Positions 25,509 to 36,774 of a DNA stretch of 64,000 nt are shown here, one piece after another; positions within the stretch are counted from its first letter, which is position 1; each line of letters opens with the position of its first letter. The DNA lies in contig JAGTXZ010000006.1 of NCBI GenBank assembly GCA_018398575.1, positions 1,178,001 to 1,242,000 of the forward strand, in the 5' to 3' direction. A program made the position numbers and the translations under genes. A model generated the notes under the pieces. That model did no database searches. It was not told the DNA's origin and saw nothing but the letters and a program-made list of their open reading frames with translations. This stretch comes from Ampelomyces quisqualis (lineage: Eukaryota; Ascomycota; Dothideomycetes; Pleosporales; Phaeosphaeriaceae).

Positions 25509-28500
25509 ATGCCAGCGATTGGCGCATCACTCCGCAAATGGACGCACTTCCTGCTCCTCTGCAGCGTGTCGAAGCCTGCATGCAGCCAGCCGACGAATAA
25601 GACTGCTGCCGTCGAGCCTCGCGCTACTGCATCTTCGAGTACCACAGCACCGCAAGCATCGTCCGTATCTTCGCCGTCCACACCGATTCGCACATACATC
25701 AGCCTCGAGGCATCGTGTCCCTTCCGCACGATAAACTACATAACGAATACGCTTCCGCAGCAATGTGCAAAGACGTCGTGGTCGGCACCGGGCGAAGCGG
25801 GCTCTGTGGGAGCAGGAGCAGTTTACGCGAATCAGTCGGTCGGCCCAAGGCCAGGGACATTAGAGACCGAAGGTGTTGCAGAGAACAAGGCACACGACCA
25901 AACACCAGGCGCCTCGACGCCAACGTCTCAAGTGCAAGAGAACGGTCCAGCAAGCTCTGCGTACAGCGGAAGCACAGCAAGCGAAGAGGCCGAGCCGGAG
26001 CTAGAGACTGATTCGCCGTTGGACAATGCCAACTTCCTCTCCTTTGAAGAATGGAAAAGACGGAACTTGGCCCAGGTCGGCCAGTCGCCTGAGAATGTCG
26101 GACAAGGGCGAGCCGCACCCTCGCAGGTGGCGCGCCGGCGGCCCGTCAACGTCAACGCCCTGGACTCGCTGGGCGAAGAAGCAGAGATTGAGCTTGATTT
26201 TAGCGGCTTTGGACCTCCGCCAGAGGGTGGACATGCGGCGAACCACTACCCTTCAGGGTCCCACAACGTGGAAAACACCAGGGCTTCTGACGAGGAGAAA
26301 AAGGCCGCGCCAAGTTCCTGGGCGTTAAGCAAAGATGCAGGCAAAACGTGCAAGGAGCGCTTCAACTATGCCTCTTTCGACTGTGCGGCTACTGTGCTCA
26401 AGACGAACAAACAAGCTAACAGCGCTACTTCGGTGCTGGTTGAAAACAAAGACAGCTACATGCTGAACGAGTGCTCGGCAGATAACAAGTTCCTGATCGT
26501 CGAGCTCTGCGATGATATCCTCGTAGACACCGTTGTTCTCGCCAACTATGAGTTCTTTTCCTCCATGTTTCGCCATTTCCGTGTCAGCGTTTCGGATCGC
26601 TATCCAGTCAAGATAGAGAGGTGGAAGACCTTAGCCACATTCGAGGCGCGCAACTCTCGCGATATGCAGCCTTTTTTGATCACCGAGCCACAGATCTGGG
26701 CCCGATACCTGCGTATCGAGTTCCTCACGCAATATGGAAACGAATTCTACTGCCCGCTTAGCTTGTTGCGTGTCCACGGTACCACTATGATGGAGCAATT
26801 TCGACGAGAAGAGGAGGGAGCTCGTGGCGTGGACGATGATGTTGAACTGGAAACTGAACAAGAGGTCGTTAAGCCGGCTGTTGACAGTGGCCCGATACGT
26901 GCGGATCAGGTGCCAGTTGTAGCAATGAAAGAGAACAGCGCGAATGCAGAGCCTGTGGCGACTGATGTTACGACACAATCAATCGAGCCTTGGAGTGGAG
27001 ATGCAACATCGAGCCTGTTGGACCAAGCAACTGTGCCAACCCTATCAAATGCACCGTCGATTACAGGGTCCTCGTCTTCTTCTGAGATGGCTGCCGCGCA
27101 AAGCATTAGCACTGCGCGTGTCTCAGATGTTGCATTGCCCATGGTCAATATCCCAAGTTCGTTGGATGTATCGAACCAAGTGGGAAAGGCGCCGATATCT
27201 AATTCTAGCGAAATCACAACAAGCATCAACTGTACAGAAGCAACTACCCGGACACATGGCTCATCTCCAGAACACAAACCAAAGGTCTCAACCACGGCTG
27301 TACCCAAGAGCGCGACAAAATCCAGTCAAGCTGTCAACGCCATGACACCAACGTCGCGTTCTAGCATGCCTGGCTCTAGAATCGTCAGCAATAATACAGT
27401 CGCCAGCTCGCAGGCTCCAACACCACCACGCCCTTCTGGGACTCAGCCCAATCCTGCGGCTCCCTCTACACAGGAATCATTCTTCAAGTCCATCCACAAG
27501 CGGCTGCTATATCTCGAAGCCAACAGTACGCTCTCTCTCCAATATATCGAAGAACAGTCGCGGATCCTGCGGGACGCCTTTATGAAAGTGGAGAAAAGAC
27601 AGCTAGTCAAGACCGAGAAATTCTTGGATCACCTCAACAGTACAGTCATGAATGAATTGAAGGGCTTCCGTACCATGTACGATCAACTTTGGCAAAGCAC
27701 AGTTATTGAGCTGGAAAGCATGAAGGAGCGGCAGAAAAGTGAGATGAGTGAGATTGGCACAAGACTCAGCTTCATGGCAGATGAGCTGGTGTGGCAGAAG
27801 CGGATGGCTGTTGTACAGTCGACCCTCCTCTTGCTGTGCTTAGGCTTAGTGCTCTTTGTCAGATCGGGTACTTTGGGCTCAGCGGCGGACGTGCCCATCG
27901 TACGGCAGCTGGGGAGCAAGTATTCAAGCTTCTTTGAGTCGTCGCCACCACACAGTCCTCCTGAATCAGGAATCGTGCGGCGTAGACGAACTCTGAAGCA
28001 TATGTGGCGCAGCGATACGTCAGTGGGATTGAGTGATCACCAGAGTGAAGGGCCACACGTCCTTTCCGATGCGGATACAGACGGCGCAAGAAGCCCATTG
28101 GACATCAATTATAGTCCACCTACGCCAAATACACCAGGCGCTCTGGCAGAGCATGAATTGCGCAACGGGCTTGCACCGACTCACACACCGACGTATCAAG
28201 ATGCGCACGCTGAGGCCTCAACACCTAGTCCTGATGAGCAAGCCAAGCGCCTGGAGGTTCTAGAAACCCAATCTGGACCAGCTACCCCGAATGGAACACG
28301 AGATAGTAGACCCTCATGGGAGGAAGTTGATAGAGCCATGGACCAGTTGAAAGCTGAAGAGAGTGGTCAAACCTCGCTGCGAGTAAAGAAGAGAGAACAC
28401 GACATGGAGCATAAGAAGCGAAGTCCGCTCAGAAGGGCGCACAGTAGCTACAGTGGTACAGCGGATACACCATCGTCCAATGATAGTGGAGACGACACGT

Positions 28501-28511
28501 ATGGGAGTTGA
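25509..28511 (+). CDS. SUN-domain membrane protein (Slp1/SUCO type)
   Basis: This is a SUN-domain protein of the Slp1/Osteopotentia group. These ER or nuclear-envelope proteins, with partner Emp65 in yeast, protect soluble proteins during folding. From the ATG at 25509 the product is 1000 residues. A hydrophobic N-terminal signal (WTHFLLLCSVSKPACS) is followed by a disordered region and FLSFEEWKRRNL. The SUN domain, about residues 275-430, contains NYASFDCAATVLKTN, SYMLNECSADNKF, IVELCDDILVDTVVLANYE and YLRIEFLTQYGNEFYCPLS. Further on are coiled-coil helices (residues about 655-760), one transmembrane segment (VVQSTLLLLCLGLVLFVRS) and a charged tail. No intron is needed. The type II versus type I arrangement is inferred. 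Confidence 0.9.
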   Translation: MPAIGASLRKWTHFLLLCSVSKPACSQPTNKTAAVEPRATASSSTTAPQASSVSSPSTPIRTYISLEASCPFRTINYITNTLPQQCAKTSWSAPGEAGSVGAGAVYANQSVGPRPGTLETEGVAENKAHDQTPGASTPTSQVQENGPASSAYSGSTASEEAEPELETDSPLDNANFLSFEEWKRRNLAQVGQSPENVGQGRAAPSQVARRRPVNVNALDSLGEEAEIELDFSGFGPPPEGGHAANHYPSGSHNVENTRASDEEKKAAPSSWALSKDAGKTCKERFNYASFDCAATVLKTNKQANSATSVLVENKDSYMLNECSADNKFLIVELCDDILVDTVVLANYEFFSSMFRHFRVSVSDRYPVKIERWKTLATFEARNSRDMQPFLITEPQIWARYLRIEFLTQYGNEFYCPLSLLRVHGTTMMEQFRREEEGARGVDDDVELETEQEVVKPAVDSGPIRADQVPVVAMKENSANAEPVATDVTTQSIEPWSGDATSSLLDQATVPTLSNAPSITGSSSSSEMAAAQSISTARVSDVALPMVNIPSSLDVSNQVGKAPISNSSEITTSINCTEATTRTHGSSPEHKPKVSTTAVPKSATKSSQAVNAMTPTSRSSMPGSRIVSNNTVASSQAPTPPRPSGTQPNPAAPSTQESFFKSIHKRLLYLEANSTLSLQYIEEQSRILRDAFMKVEKRQLVKTEKFLDHLNSTVMNELKGFRTMYDQLWQSTVIELESMKERQKSEMSEIGTRLSFMADELVWQKRMAVVQSTLLLLCLGLVLFVRSGTLGSAADVPIVRQLGSKYSSFFESSPPHSPPESGIVRRRRTLKHMWRSDTSVGLSDHQSEGPHVLSDADTDGARSPLDINYSPPTPNTPGALAEHELRNGLAPTHTPTYQDAHAEASTPSPDEQAKRLEVLETQSGPATPNGTRDSRPSWEEVDRAMDQLKAEESGQTSLRVKKREHDMEHKKRSPLRRAHSSYSGTADTPSSNDSGDDTYGS

Positions 28512-29083
28512 TGCAGGGCATGATGTCTTTTAGCACCCAAGTGTCAATTATGTTGATACAGCATTGCATTGCATGCGACGGCGTTTTTTTCTTTTGGACT
28601 TGCGGCGTATGAGATGCTTACGGGGCTGTGAGCAAAATTTGAGGGCTTGGCGAGTAAATATCCTTTCAGATGTGGCAATATCGAAGAGCTTAGTGTATAA
28701 GTGATTTGCATCAATGCACCATCACAGGCAACCTGGACCAACAGTTCACTGAATACCCACCTCGGTCTTTCCTCAAAGCGTCGGGTAAGCCAAAGCCCGC
28801 TCAGTCGATGAACGTCCCACAGTACTCAGCCCATCGCCCCATAATGCCGCCAAGCCAAGCCAGGGTGCGGTGCTTATTGGAGAATCGATGCGACGAGCCT
28901 CGGTAAATGGGTAACTGGAGGTTGCATTTGCGGGGAGCTTAGCTCGAAACACGGCCAACATAACCTCGCCGCGCACGAGTCGCTCACGGCCACCTCTTTT
29001 AGCACAGCAACTCGGGATCTTTTTCTTTACTTTCAGTCTTCCTGTCATTTCGATCTTCACTTGATATTGAAACACATTGAATC
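28512..29083. other. Intergenic, SUN protein to acyl-CoA dehydrogenase
   Basis: 572 bases holding a 3' end and a promoter. No gene recognised. Confidence 0.5.
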
Positions 29084-30622
29084 ATGTCTGTACCGTATGA
29101 CATGCTGAGCAACAGCCAGAAGGGCCATGTTTCGGCTAGCGAGCGGATACCCGTCATTGCGAGGCCGTTTGTCAGTGAGAGGGCGGCGAAGACTTTGGAT
29201 ATCGTACGTCTTATACCTTCTGATCGTACATTGATAGTCACAACGGACTGATTCGCAATACAGGTAGAAAAGTTTGTCGAAGAAGAATGCATCCCCGCCG
29301 ACGCCGTATACACACGCCAAATCGGCCAAACCACAAAGGAGCGCTTCTCTTCGCACCCTTCCATCATCGAAGACTTGAAGAAGCGGGCGCAGGAGCTGGG
29401 TCTGTGGAACATGTTCTTGCCCAAGGCACACTTCAAGGAGGGTGCGGGCTTCAGCAATCTCGAGTACGGTCTCATGGCTGAGTACTTGGGGAAGAGCCGG
29501 ACGGCATCCGAGGCGGTCAATTGCGCGGCGCCAGATACGGGCAATATGGAGGTCATTGCCAAGTATGGTACTGAGGCGCAGAAGAGAAAGTGGCTGGATC
29601 CTTTGTTACAGGGAAAGATCCGCTCGGCTTTCCTCATGACAGAGCCCCAAGTTGCGTCGAGTGATGCTACCAACATTGAGATGACGATTGAAAAGGATGG
29701 CGACTCATATGTCTTGAACGGACAGGTTAGTCTCATTCACATTTCATCTGATATCTGTTAGGTTGACTAACGATCATGACAGAAATGGTGGTCCTCGGGT
29801 ATTGGTGACCCTCGCTGCAAGATCTTCATTGTCCTCGGCAAGACCGACCCCAATAACAGCGACAAGTACAAGCAGCAATCCGTCATTCTCGTCCCCAATG
29901 ACGTTCCAGGTGTGACTGTCCACCGCATGTTGTCCGTCTTCGGCTTTGACGACGCGCCCCATGGTCACGGACACGTTACCTTTGAGAACGTTCGCGTGCC
30001 TGCCAGCAACATGGTCCTTGGTGAGGGCCGCGGGTTCGAGATTATTCAGGGTCGTCTCGGCCCTGGCCGTATCCACCACGCCATGAGGAGTATCGGCTCA
30101 GCCGAGAAGGCACTCGAGTGGTTCTTGGCGCGCATCAACGACGAGCGCAAAAAGCCTTTCGGCGAACTGCTCAACAAGCACGGCATCATGCTGGAGCGTG
30201 TTGCCCGCTCACGTATCGAGATCGATGCCGCACGTCTCGCTGTGCTCAACGCAGCTATCAAAATCGACGAGACCAACGCAAAGGGCGCACTCAAGGAGAT
30301 TGCCGAAGTCAAGGTCCTCGTTCCCGAGGTTAATCTCAAGGTCATTGACTGGGCTATCCAGGCCTACGGTGGCGCTGGTGTCAGCCAAGACACTCCTTTG
30401 GCCAATATGTACGCGTCAGGCAGGACGATGAGGATCGTCGATGGGCCTGATGAGGTGCATCTGTTGCAGCTGGGCAGGAACGAGAACAAGAGGGGTATTG
30501 CGCACAAGAACAGAATCGATGCGCAGAAGAAGAGGGGCGACGAGCTGTGCAGACAGTATGGCATTGAGCCGCTGGATCCTCTGTACCTGAACAGGACGAG
30601 TGCGGAAGCGGCCAAGTTGTAG
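29084..30622 (+). CDS. Acyl-CoA dehydrogenase with peroxisomal C-terminus
   Basis: This FAD-dependent enzyme forms the trans-2 double bond in an acyl-CoA. Exons 29084-29203, 29264-29725 and 29783-30622 give 473 residues. The N-terminal helical domain includes [18 protein letters not shown]. The middle beta domain carries [19 protein letters not shown] and [12 protein letters not shown], the FAD-contact motifs of the ACAD10/11-like branch. The C-terminal helical domain has [32 protein letters not shown], intact at the catalytic region. The protein ends in AKL, a PTS1-type tripeptide, suggesting peroxisomal import. There is no APH kinase part, unlike animal ACAD10/11. Both introns are phase-consistent (60 and 57 bases). 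Substrate chain length is unknown. Confidence 0.93.
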
Positions 30623-30906
30623 AAGGTGGTTCGAGATGCATTACGATGTTTTTTTTAGAGATAGCGTTACATGAGCACTCCTCTACCATGACATGTCAAG
30701 CCTCGGTCCAAGTATAAGTAAGTATAAGAAGTAGTCTAGCGCACAGATTAATCTGATTACAGCCTAGCGGATTGTTTCAGCCACGCTAACCAATTCCCAA
30801 GTCTGCCGAGGTACATCCCATGGTCAGTTGACCTGCCGCCTGGTCCAAGTACTAGCGCAAACGCCCAGCGGCTCGACAACGCGCCCAGCCCTTCAACTCC
30901 AACGAC

Positions 30907-31965
30907 ATGCCGCCGAAAAGAAGGGGCAAGCCTGTGCCACCAGGCTTTCTCTCCAGGTCGACCCCGAATTTACCGACATTGGAGTCGCTCGAAGCTGCAA
31001 ACAATGAAGATGGCTCACCTCGATCGATGAAAGTGCAACCCATAGCGGGGATCACTGGCCAGCAGAAGGATGCATCCCGGGGATCTCTTGCAGCAACGGA
31101 GTCGGAAGATGAAGAAGCAGAAGACGTCGAACTGGACAGCATGCCCACATGTCGCCCGATATATGTATCGCGGTCACACAGTCAACTGCCTCGCCATAGC
31201 GCCGGCGCACTGTTTCCGCCATTCTACAACAGACCGCCCACCCCTCTGCCACCGTCCCCGTCGCTGACCTCGCTCCTCCGCCCGTCCTTTGCCTCGCGCC
31301 CGACCACACCCGACTCCTCGGACGTCGAGCTTCCCACAGGCCTCCCTCCGCCTCACAGCGGCCCGAGCACACGCGCCTCCAGCACGTCGAACCTCGCCAA
31401 GTCTGCGCGCCACGCCCCGCAAGTCCCCCGCGCCGCGCCCAAAGTCCCGACATACGAATACTACGGCTTCGCACTGTACCTGGGCAGCTCGGCCGCGTTC
31501 CTCATGTACATGCTCTGGGCGTACGTGCCCGCGCCCATGCTGCATCAGATGGGCATACACTACTACCCGAACCGGTGGTGGGCGCTAGCTATACCCTGCT
31601 GGCTGGTCGCGCTGATCATATACATCTACGTGGCGCTCGCGAGCTACAACACGGGGTACTTGACGCTGCCGATGGACGGAATTGAGAATCTCGTGGATGA
31701 GTGCGCGCAGGTGGCTGTTGTGGACCGCTCGTCGGGCAGGATTGTGCGGGACGCTGTGCTTGTGACCGACAAGCTGCACGAGAAGGACAAGGAGAAGGGC
31801 ACCATGGCTGGGGCGGTGCGTGGTCGTGCCGAGTCGTTTTCTGCCTATCAGTTTGCTGCGGGAGACGAGGTGGATTGGAAGGCTTTTTGGAGTACGGGCA
31901 CGGATGCAGTCATGGATGTCCCGATTGGTGGCGTGTGCGAAGTTCTTTACGGCCTTGAAGATTGA
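30907..31965 (+). CDS. GPI-GlcNAc transferase subunit P (PIG-P/Gpi19 domain)
   Basis: PIG-P/Gpi19 is a two-helix subunit of the ER complex that adds GlcNAc to phosphatidylinositol, the first step of GPI-anchor synthesis. The 352-residue product has a disordered Pro/Ser-rich N-terminus of about 175 residues. The PIG-P domain follows: helix 1 YYGFALYLGSSAAFLMYML, the luminal linker HQMGIHYYPNRWWALAIP, and helix 2 CWLVALIIYIYVALASYN. The conserved post-helix YLTLPMDGIENLVDECAQ fits the family. It is a single exon. The family is usually about 130-250 residues, so the long N-terminal extension and 90-residue tail are notable. If the first ATG is wrong, a shorter start such as the Met at 31021 region remains possible. 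Confidence 0.85.
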   Translation: MPPKRRGKPVPPGFLSRSTPNLPTLESLEAANNEDGSPRSMKVQPIAGITGQQKDASRGSLAATESEDEEAEDVELDSMPTCRPIYVSRSHSQLPRHSAGALFPPFYNRPPTPLPPSPSLTSLLRPSFASRPTTPDSSDVELPTGLPPPHSGPSTRASSTSNLAKSARHAPQVPRAAPKVPTYEYYGFALYLGSSAAFLMYMLWAYVPAPMLHQMGIHYYPNRWWALAIPCWLVALIIYIYVALASYNTGYLTLPMDGIENLVDECAQVAVVDRSSGRIVRDAVLVTDKLHEKDKEKGTMAGAVRGRAESFSAYQFAAGDEVDWKAFWSTGTDAVMDVPIGGVCEVLYGLED

Positions 31966-32237
31966 CAAAGAATCGCTTATGCATCGCCATTCTTACTCGG
32001 ACTTGTTCAGCTCGTCTCAGGTGTTCTCGTTCGTCGGCCGGCTCAGTCACGAGCAAGTGGGGACCGAACCCCCACTTTACCTCGTTCGGAATCTGCCGTT
32101 GGCAATGAGGATGCCCCGCTATGCAATGGCATCGATCCTCGGCATAAAACGGGATCGAGTATAAAGTCGGCAGGTTGTTGCTCCGGGCTCTTTGACTTCT
32201 CCGTGACTCACACCAAAAGCAACATCCCGCCTCCATT

Positions 32238-33724
32238 ATGAGGGTTCCTGCCGGTCTTACCGCTCTGTCCATCCTCGCTGGAGCAGATGCCGCTGACACC
32301 GTACTCGGAACGTTTATGTTTCATCGTCATGGTGACCGTACACCAAAGGCTCTCGCGCCTACCAACCTGACTGCCTTGGGCTACGAGCAAGTCTATACAT
32401 CCGGCCAATACTACCGCTCCCGGTACCTCTCCGGCGCCTCTAAGATCCGCGGCATCAACGAGGATACCGTCAAGTTATCCCAGCTCGCGGTAACAGCACC
32501 CGTCGACAATGTCCTGCAAAACTCAGCAATGGCCTTCCTGCAAGGCCTGTATCCTCCTGTTCAAACGGTGCAGACGCTTGCCAATGGCGAAAGTGTCTCA
32601 GCGCCAATGGATGGATATCAGTTGATTCCCGTCAACACCATTGAGACTGGTGCCGGTTCCGAAGACGCGGGGTGGTTGCAGGATGCATCGAGTTGTGCCA
32701 ATGCAAAGACGAGTTCGAATTCTTTCTTCGAGAGTAAGGAGTATAAGGATTTGCAGTCTGGTACAAAGGAGCTCTATGAGTCTGTTGTGCCGGCGGTAAA
32801 TGGTGTCATTGGTGCAGACCAAGTGAGTTTCAAGAATGGGTACATTGGTACGTCCTCTTCCTTCCGATTCGATCCCCAATACATGACCATGTCAGTTCGC
32901 AAAGTGCATGTTCATTGACTAATATGTGATCAGTCTACGATATCCTAAACGTAGCCTCAATCCACAACGCCTCCACTCCCTCATCCCCTTCCAATACCAC
33001 CCTCACTACCCTCCGCACCCTCGCCGACGCCCACGAATGGGGCCTTGCATACAACGCCTCGGACCCCATGCGCGCCGTCTCAGGCATGCAACTCGCCGGC
33101 GAAATCCTGTCGTCGCTTCGGTCAACCATCTCCAGCAAAGGTTCCAAGCCAGCTCTATCCATCCAGTTCGGTGCCTACGCTACATTCATGTCGTTTTTCG
33201 GCCTCGCGGATCTACCAGCCGTGAACAACGATTTCACAAGTGTCGTGGGGTATGCGAGTAGCATGGTTTTCGAATTATTCACTTCGGCAGACCCTTTGAG
33301 TGGATTTCCCGCGACCGAGGATTTAAAAGTCCGCTTCCTGTTCCACAACGGCACAGCGTCCAACTCGAGCGAACCGACTTCATACCCGCTGTTCGGTGGC
33401 CAGAGCGCGGAACTCAGCTGGACAGACTTTGAGGCGGGATTGAATAAGTTTGCGATTACGAGCACGCAGCAGTGGTGCGACAAGTGCGGCAATGCGACGG
33501 GGTCGTGCGCTGCGTACGCGCAGAAGACGGGCTCAACGCAGAGTATAGCTGGGAAAGGAGGGATTAGTCCTGCCATCGGAGGCGTGATTGGTGCGTTTGT
33601 CACGCTGGCTGTTGTACTGGGCACGGCGGCGGGGGTTATGCTGGTTGGCGGGTTTACGCTTGTCAGGAGGAAGAAGATGGCGGCCAAGGGTGTGATCCGG
33701 GAGAATATCGAGGCCAAGGCTTGA
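32238..33724 (+). CDS. Membrane-anchored histidine acid phosphatase
   Basis: This is a histidine-phosphatase superfamily enzyme (acid phosphatase branch) that hydrolyses phosphomonoesters through a phospho-His. Exons 32238-32847 and 32934-33724 (86-base intron) give 466 residues. A signal peptide (MRVPAGLTALSILAGADAA) precedes the catalytic RHGDRTP motif near residue 30. Several Asn-X-Ser/Thr sites follow. The usual C-terminal His-Asp dyad is not evident, so activity is not certain. Near the end a Cys-containing segment (QQWCDKCGNATGSCAAY) is followed by a Gly/Ala/Val transmembrane helix and a basic cytosolic tail (LVRRKKMAAKGVIREN). This indicates a type I membrane protein with the enzyme outside the cell or in the vacuole lumen. 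Confidence 0.87.
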
Positions 33725-34880
33725 ACTCGAACTTACAGGCAGCGTATACGATCGGGTACGTGGTGATGAAGGAGTGACGAGATATGGTAAACTTGAAATC
33801 ATCACGAATCAAGCGTTGGTGTCCCAGGACCCATGTAGCAAGCTTTCATCATCAATAATCCATCACTCTGGCAATCCCTCCCTCGTCGACTTCGAAATCC
33901 CGCAGCCTGCATCGTTCGTCCGAGAAACAACTCTTTCCCTCATACTTTCCAAATTTCGACGCACTACGCTCACTCAAATCGTCCAGCATCCGCCACTGCC
34001 CAAGCCCCATGTCCACAAAACACAATCCCGCATCCCATCCCTCTCCAATCCGCTTCTCCCACACAGTCCACATCCCCCCCCCCCCGCCCGGGAAGAAAAA
34101 ACACTTTTCGCAACCCTACCAGGACCCACAACCACGCTCGCACGCCTCGGCAAGGTTCAAACCACCCCTCGCACCGACTTTCGGCTGCGGCACCGGCACC
34201 GGGCCGTCCCTGTGGGTTACAAGTCGCCGAGGAAACGCCTGGTCTGGCATCATGTGGGCAGAGCAAGGATGGATTTGTTTCTGGGCCAGCTGAACGGGAC
34301 AGTGGTGGGATGCGCGAGGCGAGCTACATTACGAGGGGTTTTGGGCTTGGGGATGTGAGGCTGGCGGGGGTAAGCGAGGGGCTACCACCTAGAGGGAGGG
34401 GAATGTGGGATAGTGGGCGAGAGTTGGAAGGGTTTTTAGTGTGTAATTAATTTGGTGTGGGGGGTTTGTGGGTCGCGGTGTGTTGTTTCGATAGAGGGGG
34501 GTGGGGGTTGGGTTTGTAAAGGTTGTCCGTATGGTCCAATAGTCTTTGTCCATGTGCGCGAATCCTGAGCTGTACTTGTTAATGAGGTGTATGAAAAAAG
34601 GCAATTTGGCTACAGTGTGATCTTTTCCTTCATCTCGCAATCATAGAATCGATTTCCAGTCCGGAGAAGTTACTGTTGTAAAGGCTGGGTGTTGTCGGGG
34701 GCGTCGTCTCGACTCTTGTTCGTCTCCACATCAGAACTAAGGTCTTGATGGCTGCACCATTCGGCGTTACAATAAAGTTCGCACTCCTTCGTCTTGACTC
34801 TATCGATATAGTCGATGCGAGAGCGGAAGCACCAGCAGGTCGCTTTTGTAGAACGTCTTGTTAGTGTTTGAAGTCTCTAG
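33725..34880. other. Gene-poor stretch
   Basis: About 1.15 kb with no supportable gene. It has a 13-base C run (near 34074-34086), and GT-rich sequence from 34440 to 34520. The plus frame 33774-34358 is Pro/Arg-rich low-complexity and lacks any recognised fold. Confidence 0.4.
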
Positions 34881-35739
34881 ATGGTAGAGGTAAGCCCGAG
34901 TATATGTCGACGTGCAAAGACTGCCTGAATGTACACAGCAATCATTAGCACAATCTTCGCAAGCACTACTCGCTCTTTTCCTTGCCGCGTCTGTTTCGGC
35001 CCAAAGCAAGGCTCCTTCGCATCGTTTTGCGGCAAAGAAGAATCGCTTGCCCCGCGGAATAGTCGAGATTTGGAAGCTTGAGAACAAAAGTGGTGGCTGC
35101 ACACATCCAGCATACGAAGCCTCAGGTCGGAAGGATATCGTGTGGCTTAGGAAGAACGAAGTAAGTGCTGGTCGAAGCGCACCGTGCTCCATGGAACGGC
35201 CTGCACATGTCTCACTGTCACAATCTGACCCATAAGACCACGACCATGATGGCCCCCTTCAACGTCATTCAGCTGCGGGTCTTGGGCTACAATGAAAAAA
35301 CTGACTTCTCTGACCCTGAAGATGCCCGGCGGTCTGCCGTGCCGTTCGTGCAGGCTAACTGGACGAGCAGACATGGGCCAGAGAAATTGCTCCAGCAACC
35401 GCTTCGCGAGCAGACTCAGGTCGAAGCGGCACTAGCCGCAGCATGGGCAGATAGTACTGCGCAAAAGCGAAGTGTGGGTGAGGGATGTGGGGCCAAGGCC
35501 CGGGAACTGTCTCTCTCGTGTGCGGCGGTTCATCGGTTGAACCTCGTACGTTGTTCGATGCTACACCAATACTCGGGGATGATCAGATGGTGTCGTGGTG
35601 GTGTGAGTCGTATGTATCTTCTTTCTGTCCTGGTGAAGCACACTCTTTTAAGCTGATAACCGGTTTTCTCTCGCCATTCGTCTTCGACGTGTCGGCTTCC
35701 AAGGTTGTAGACACAGTGGCGCAAGCTTGTGACTGCTAA
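34881..35739 (+). CDS. Putative secreted protein, four exons (tentative)
   Basis: I do not recognise this protein. A chain of four exons, all joined in phase 0, reads 34881-34889, 34939-35160, 35237-35545 and 35587-35739, giving 230 residues. The donors (GTAAGC, GTAAGT, GTACGT) are good. The first intron is 48 bases and the third only 41, which is short. The joined N-terminus ends its hydrophobic stretch with LLALFLAASVSAQ, a credible signal peptide, and the C-terminal exon is Cys-containing and ends in ACDC. These traits fit a small secreted protein, but no fold is seen. The region could instead be non-coding, and the third exon is the least protein-like. Confidence 0.35.
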
Positions 35740-36774
35740 CTCGGGCGGCTTCGGTCATGTTCGATACGAGACTTGTACAGTACGGTGCTAAAAATAGGGC
35801 TGGCTTGGATCACAACGACGGAAAGTAATGCATGGGGGTTGCAGACGATTTGGTCGAGGCATAGACTACGATTTTGGAGTGGGTGGGGACAGCCGCTATG
35901 TGCACACGCGGAGAGATTTAGGTAGGGCTGACGCCTATGGTACCGAGTTCGTGCACCTCTTTTCTCTTTCCAGACCTTGCTTCTTTTTTCGCGCCCTCAA
36001 CATCTAAGATGCCAACCTTCATCCGCGGATCCACTCATGATGAAGAAAAATGGCTCTGTGGAGCTCGTTGGGAACCGCATGCTACAATTCATCAATCAAG
36101 ACACCACGATATCCAAAGGTAGCCATAGAAAGCCTTTTCGTCATTACTTTCCTCCAGGCATCGGTTGAGAAGGGGCTGTCAGAAGCCATGCGCCGGGTGT
36201 AGCGAACTGTGATGCCTATCCTAGGCGATCGGCTTCATGTTCTTCACCGGTGGCGGCGAACCGCAGGCCGCAAACGTTGGTGGCTCAAGACTGACACGTT
36301 CGCAACTGAGACAATACCAGCTTTGCAGGCATTTCTTGGAAGATTACTACACCACGTGGCCAGGAGCAAGGCCTGTTTACTCAGCTCGCAAGTTTCTTGT
36401 GGCGTAGGCTCAAGGTTAGTTCACTCTCTAGGCTGCAGACGCCATGATGCGATATCCCGGAAGTGAGCCAACAAGGCTTTCAATGTCACAAATGCCCAAT
36501 CACACGTGTCTCTTTTACTAAGTTTTTACGCCTTCTGCGTGCACTAATTGTAGACAAGCCCGTCGACATGGTCGTGATCCCGGGCCGTTATCCAATGCCC
36601 CATGTTCCGAGTCTCGGTACGGGTACTGAAGAAGGTCTCCATGGCGGCCTACTCAATTCCAACTTTCCAGGCTGCCACAGACTCACCTTGCAAAAAATCT
36701 CAATGAGCCCATCTTGTAGCTTTCTACAACCTTCAGTTTCTCAAGCTACCGGACCTACACGGCCGATTCTCACC
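35740..36774. other. Gene-poor stretch
   Basis: About 1 kb. Short plus-strand frames (35937-36168, 36209-36466) have no recognised domain. It may hold the leader of the small Cys/His-rich gene that follows. Confidence 0.4.

Noticed and set aside
32040..32100. T-arm-like sequence GGGGACCGAACCCCC on the minus strand
   Set aside because: The loop lacks the conserved A and no matching acceptor, D or anticodon arms are present.
33774..34358. Plus frame with text recalling an FNR/FAD-type Gly motif (GCGTGTGPSLW in one frame, RLVW in another)
   Set aside because: Only isolated short similarities in different frames; the rest is Pro/Arg low-complexity sequence. Could be a decayed oxidoreductase, but the evidence is too thin.
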